Below, piece after piece: positions 29,685-32,826 of a stretch of DNA of 32,826 nucleotides. Each line of letters begins with the position of its first letter. Within the stretch, counting starts at the first letter, position 1. The notes beneath the pieces are model-generated. The model saw only the letters and a program-made list of their open reading frames with translations, was not told the origin of the DNA and did no database searches. Location: positions 1-32,826 of the forward strand of contig DYIT01000040.1 of NCBI GenBank assembly GCA_020723505.1, in the 5' to 3' direction. The position numbers and the translations under genes were made by a program. The stretch is from Candidatus Kuenenia stuttgartensis (GTDB lineage: Bacteria > Planctomycetota > JAKEIC01 > DYIT01).

Positions 29685-31058
29685 ATGGCTCAGCAAGACC
29701 TGAGACTCGTGACAGGGGAAAAGGGCAAGGAACAAGTGCTTAAGCCCTACCTGGAATCGCCTACCTGGATCGTTGACGGCGTCTGGGACAAGGTGTGGGA
29801 CATCGCCGTCAAGTCCCTCGACGCATACCTCGACTACACGAAGTTCCTCGGACTGCCCCACAGCTACCTGCTCGGCCTCGACATCCTTATAACCGGGGTC
29901 GCGACCAAGGACGGCAAGGCGGTCGAGGATATAAGGCCGACCATCCTCGAGGGGCCGTGCTGCAACTCCTATCCCGCATGCCCCAACATCTTCTCGTCCC
30001 GCCTGTATCTGAACCTCAAGGCCCAGGGACAGGATCCCATGGAGCTCGTGGAATACCCCACGAGCCCGCTGGGCATCCTCGAGAAGATTGTCAGCACCTT
30101 CCAGGACATCTTCGAGGCCCGCACTGGCAAGAGGAGCCCCAAGGTCGGCATATTCACGAGACCCTATGCCGAGAGCGAGGAGGAGCTGGCGCACGAGCTC
30201 GCGTTCGAGGCGTTCAAGAAGGCCGGAATCGACGTTTTCAGGGTCACTCCCGACGAGTCCCCCAAGGTCAAGGACGGCAGGCTCTGGGTCAAGGGGACCG
30301 CGCTCGACATGGTATACCGCCGCATAGAGAGGATTCACGTGCCGCAGTTCTACGGGCTGGAACTCGGCAAGAAGATCATAAAAGAAACCGGCGACACGGT
30401 CTTCATCAATCCCTGGCCGATAGACGACCTTCGGTCCAAGACCAAGGAGGAGGACTGTTTCCGCAGGTGGGAGAAGAAGAGCGGGATTCAGATTTCCAGG
30501 CCCAAGACGCTCATGGGCAAGGAAATCTCCGCCGAAGCCGTCAGGGATCTCGCGAAGGGCGGCGGGTGGGCCTTGAAGCGCTGGGACTCGACCGGCGGCA
30601 AGGGCGTTTTCCTCCACATGGTGGAATCCCTCGTAGGCAATCTCGCCAAGAAGCTCTACGACAAGTTCGACGGCAGGCACATGATTATACTCGGCAAGAA
30701 CGAATTCGAGACCGAGCTCAAGAAGTTCGACTCGTTCGAAGAGGACGCATCCATACAGCAGATGAGGCTCATCGACTCGAGGCCGATAGAGGCAGGCAGG
30801 CTCGTGTATGACACACGGCTCAACGTCCTGTACAATGAGAAGTCGAAGAAGTGGGAGTTCATCTCGGGCATCTCGAGGGCCGTGCCGTGCGGGCCCAAGG
30901 TCACGAACGGCAACTCGCTTCTCACGAACATCTCCTCGGGCGCGGAGATATCCCCGCTGATTACGGGCAAGACCCGCTCGAAGAGCGCCAAGGACAAGAT
31001 GGTCTTCGGGCCGCTCCTCAAGGCCCTCATGGACGGAAAGACGAAGACCGAAGTATAA
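29685..31058 (+). CDS. Circularly permuted ATP-grasp ligase B
   Basis: 457 residues, SD GGAGA at seven-base spacing. The architecture parallels the divergent enzyme: an N-terminal substrate region with an unusual CCNSYPAC cluster (about residues 91-98), a Rossmann-like KVGIFTRPYAES segment, then DMVYRRIERIHVPQ, VFINPWPIDDLRSKTKEEDCF and WALKRWDSTGGKGVFLH (ATP loop), and a late EFISGISRAVP followed by NGNSLLTNISSGAEISP. The similarity of YRR, IN/VNP and GGKG/GGKD motifs suggests that A and B are distant paralogues and may add successive units to one product. kbl follows 58 bases later on the same strand. The substrate is unknown. Confidence 0.75.
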   Translation: MAQQDLRLVTGEKGKEQVLKPYLESPTWIVDGVWDKVWDIAVKSLDAYLDYTKFLGLPHSYLLGLDILITGVATKDGKAVEDIRPTILEGPCCNSYPACPNIFSSRLYLNLKAQGQDPMELVEYPTSPLGILEKIVSTFQDIFEARTGKRSPKVGIFTRPYAESEEELAHELAFEAFKKAGIDVFRVTPDESPKVKDGRLWVKGTALDMVYRRIERIHVPQFYGLELGKKIIKETGDTVFINPWPIDDLRSKTKEEDCFRRWEKKSGIQISRPKTLMGKEISAEAVRDLAKGGGWALKRWDSTGGKGVFLHMVESLVGNLAKKLYDKFDGRHMIILGKNEFETELKKFDSFEEDASIQQMRLIDSRPIEAGRLVYDTRLNVLYNEKSKKWEFISGISRAVPCGPKVTNGNSLLTNISSGAEISPLITGKTRSKSAKDKMVFGPLLKALMDGKTKTEV

Positions 31059-31065
31059 ATATCAG

Positions 31066-31103
31066 CCCGGCCAGCGCCGGGAGGACGATTTCCGGTTTTT
31101 TTT
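31066..31103 (+). terminator. Intrinsic terminator with overlapping alternative hairpin (possible attenuator)
   Basis: The terminator has stem CCGGGAG/TTTCCGG (31077-31083 with 31089-31095, two G-U pairs), loop GACGA and eight T residues (31096-31103). A competing hairpin, CCCGGC/GCCGGG (31066-31071 with 31076-31081), uses five of the same bases, so the two cannot form together. kbl has its SD three bases after the T-run. Confidence 0.5.
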
Positions 31104-31116
31104 CTCGGAGGTCACG

Positions 31117-32325
31117 ATGTACGGAGCAATGAAGGATTTCCTTCAGAAGGAACTGGCCAGCATCAAGGAGCAGGGGCTTTACAAGGAGGAGAGGATTATC
31201 ATGACCCCCCAGGGGGCTGAAATAACCGTGAAGGGCGGCAAGAAAGTCCTCAATTTCTGCGCGAACAACTATCTCGGGCTGTCGAGCCATCCGAAAGTCA
31301 TCGAAGCCGCCCACAAGGCGCTGGACACCTGGGGTTACGGGATGAGCTCGGTGAGGTTCATCTGCGGCACGCAGGACATCCACAAGCAGCTCGAGGCCAA
31401 GGTGGCGGAGTTCCTCAAGGTTGATGACGCAATCCTCTACTCGGCGTGCTTCGACGCGAACGGCGGCGTATTCGAGCCCCTGTTCGGCAAGGAGTGCGTG
31501 ATAATCACGGACGAGCTTAACCACGCCTCGGTCATCGACGGCATCAGGCTGGCCAAAGGCGAGAGGCTCATCTACAAGCATGCCGACATGGCCGACCTGG
31601 AGGCAAAGCTCAAGGAAGCCAAGGCCAAGAACCCGAAGTTCACGGTCATCGCCACGGACGGCGTGTTCTCCATGGACGGGGACATAGCGAAGCTCCACGA
31701 GATCGTGCCCCTCGCGGAGAAGTACGAGGCGCAAATCATGATTGACGAAGCCCATGCGACCGGGTTCGTGGGCAAGACGGGAAGGGGCTCGCCGGAATAC
31801 AGGAACGTGATGGGCAAGATCGACATCATCACGGGCACGTTCGGCAAGGCGCTCGGCGGCGCGTCGGGCGGGTTCGTGGCAGGACGCAAGGAAATCATCG
31901 ACCTGCTCCGCCAGAGGTCGAGACCGTACCTGTTCTCCAACACGCTCGCCCCGGCTGTCGCGGCCGCGTCCCTCGCCGTGCTCAACCTCCTCAGCGAAAC
32001 CACGGAGCGCAGGGACAAGCTCGAGAAGAACACGAAGCACTTCCGCGCGAAGATGAAGGAGGCGGGTTTCTCCATCCCCGAAGGCGACCACCCGATAAGC
32101 CCGATACTGCTCGGGCATTTCGAGAACGACGCGAAACTGAGCCAGGACATGGCCAGGGATCTGCTCGCAGAAGGCATCTACGTCATCGGGTTCTACTACC
32201 CGGTCGTTCCCAAGGGGAAGGCCAGGATAAGGGTCCAGATCTCCGCGGGGCACGAAATCAGCCACATCGACAAGGCAATAGCCGCGTTCACCAAGGTGGG
32301 CAAGAAATACAATGTGATAAAGTAG
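31117..32325 (+). CDS. kbl: Glycine C-acetyltransferase (2-amino-3-ketobutyrate CoA ligase)
   Basis: A 402-residue PLP enzyme that aligns along its whole length with E. coli Kbl: INFCANNYLGL-type start (VLNFCANNYLGLSSHP), FICGTQDIHKQLE, DAILYSACFDANGG, ATDGVFSMDGD, DEAHATGFVG, TGTFGKALGGASGG with PLP-binding Lys244, RQRSRPYLFSN and FYYPVVPKGKARIR. It condenses acetyl-CoA with glycine, or cleaves 2-amino-3-oxobutyrate in threonine breakdown. SD GGAGGT, four-base spacing. Threonine dehydrogenase (tdh), its usual partner, is not in this window; instead it follows an ATP-grasp gene behind a possible attenuator. An intrinsic terminator closes the transcript. Confidence 0.97.
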   Translation: MYGAMKDFLQKELASIKEQGLYKEERIIMTPQGAEITVKGGKKVLNFCANNYLGLSSHPKVIEAAHKALDTWGYGMSSVRFICGTQDIHKQLEAKVAEFLKVDDAILYSACFDANGGVFEPLFGKECVIITDELNHASVIDGIRLAKGERLIYKHADMADLEAKLKEAKAKNPKFTVIATDGVFSMDGDIAKLHEIVPLAEKYEAQIMIDEAHATGFVGKTGRGSPEYRNVMGKIDIITGTFGKALGGASGGFVAGRKEIIDLLRQRSRPYLFSNTLAPAVAAASLAVLNLLSETTERRDKLEKNTKHFRAKMKEAGFSIPEGDHPISPILLGHFENDAKLSQDMARDLLAEGIYVIGFYYPVVPKGKARIRVQISAGHEISHIDKAIAAFTKVGKKYNVIK

Positions 32326-32352
32326 CCTGGAGTCCAATCGGGGCAAAGATGA

Positions 32353-32386
32353 AGCCGGCGGCGCATGAGCGCCGCCGGCTTTTTTC
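32353..32386 (+). terminator. Intrinsic terminator of the kbl transcript
   Basis: A perfect 12-bp stem, AGCCGGCGGCGC/GCGCCGCCGGCT (32353-32364 with 32369-32380), loop ATGA, then TTTTTC. Confidence 0.93.
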
Positions 32387-32755
32387 ATTTTTGAAAACGC
32401 TTTGACGCAATTGAAAAGGTGCCGATTGCAGCAGGAAATCCTGATTTTGCCGCAAGCATATATCCCCGCTTGAGATAGCGAATTCCCCAGGAGGCAGCAT
32501 CTTGGTACTGTTTTTGCAAGGACTCCTTTGACACGAAAACGACTCGTCAGCCTTATCACCCTGGGAAATTCGCGCTCCTTCGCGGACATACCAGGTTTGA
32601 AAATGCTTGACCTGAGTTGATGGAACTGGAAGAATGGTGTCGGTGAGGTCGAGGGCGGACTGCATGAAAAATGAATTGCCGGGAGAAGACACAGGAACGT
32701 ACCGGTTCGCCCTTTGTATTCAAATGCCAAGTCGAATTCCAATCAGGAGGCTGCC
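32387..32755. other. 369-base gene-free region with a distant inverted repeat and promoter candidate
   Basis: The region is AT-richer than its surroundings. GCGAATTCCCCAGG (32478-32491) and CCTGGGAAATTCGC (32570-32583) are inverted repeats matching at 13 of 14 positions, 78 bases apart, and could enclose a structured RNA or mark a small lost element. TTGACC (32607-32612), a 17-base spacer and AAGAAT (32630-32635) form a weak promoter candidate for the next gene. Confidence 0.4.
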
Positions 32756-32826
32756 ATGAAGTCCCGGACGAGCATCTTTCTAGCCATCGTCATGTTGTTT
32801 CCCCTGACCGCTCTTGCCCAAGACGA
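32756..32826 (+). CDS. Start of an exported protein (partial)
   Basis: ATG 32756 has a strong SD AGGAGG five bases upstream. Only 23 codons are in the window; they form a classical signal peptide (basic MKSR, hydrophobic IFLAIVMLFPLTALA, then QD at the likely cleavage site). Function cannot be told. Confidence 0.75.
   Translation, partial: MKSRTSIFLAIVMLFPLTALAQD

Noticed and set aside
32288-32692. Minus-strand frame of 134 codons in the last gap
   Set aside because: It runs through the kbl terminator hairpin, has no SD and no recognisable domain.
31027-32742. Minus-strand open frame of 571 codons
   Set aside because: It is antisense to kbl and runs through its terminator.

Overview
The window looks like a piece of a GC-rich chromosome from a bacterium, probably uncultured. 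Genes sit in short operons with strong Shine-Dalgarno (SD) sites, many are secreted or lipid-anchored, and several intergenic palindrome families recur. I see no rRNA, tRNA, CRISPR array, transposase or phage structural gene. Caspase-like, BNR, tandem SUMF1, FHA, DUF1570-like, Ig-like and HEAT-like proteins together recall Planctomycetes/PVC-type or nearby candidate phyla, but the phylum cannot be fixed from this sequence.

Layout. 1-3386: a partial alanine-rich/caspase-like protein and a BNR-repeat lipoprotein. 3677-5979: permease and ATPase of a cobalamin/siderophore ABC importer; the ATPase carries an extra C-terminal domain. 6486-6911: a TPR protein. 6976-9322 (minus): a CDP-alcohol phosphatidyltransferase, the small subunit of an AcnX-type dehydratase, an isopentenyl phosphate kinase and a small PilP/GspB-like protein. 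9771-10955 (plus): a geranylgeranyl-reductase-family flavoprotein. Four of these genes belong to archaeal-style isoprenoid and lipid chemistry, unusual in a bacterium. 11128-13952 (minus): a double-SUMF1 lipoprotein and a class II aldolase. 14536-18354: a HEAT-like membrane-anchored protein, an Ig-like repeat protein that ends abruptly, and a lower-GC gene fragment. 18655-21408: a nucleotidyltransferase-aminotransferase fusion followed at once by a two-HTH regulator. 21616-24444: a secreted DUF1570-like protein and an amidohydrolase. 24475-25794 (minus): a secreted protein whose frame crosses an in-frame UGA followed by a SECIS-like hairpin. 25921-27057: a secreted alpha/beta hydrolase. 27286-29496 (minus) and 29685-32325 (plus): two divergent circularly permuted ATP-grasp ligases, one with a membrane protein and an FHA protein, the other with glycine C-acetyltransferase (kbl). 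32756-end: the start of an exported protein.

The most interesting points are the archaeal-type isoprenoid/lipid genes, the UGA-interrupted gene, the divergent ATP-grasp/FHA/kbl locus with a possible attenuator in front of kbl, the cytidylyltransferase-aminotransferase fusion, and several palindrome families, one of which is translated in frame as the tail of a protein. All functions come from reading motifs by eye; no database search was run.
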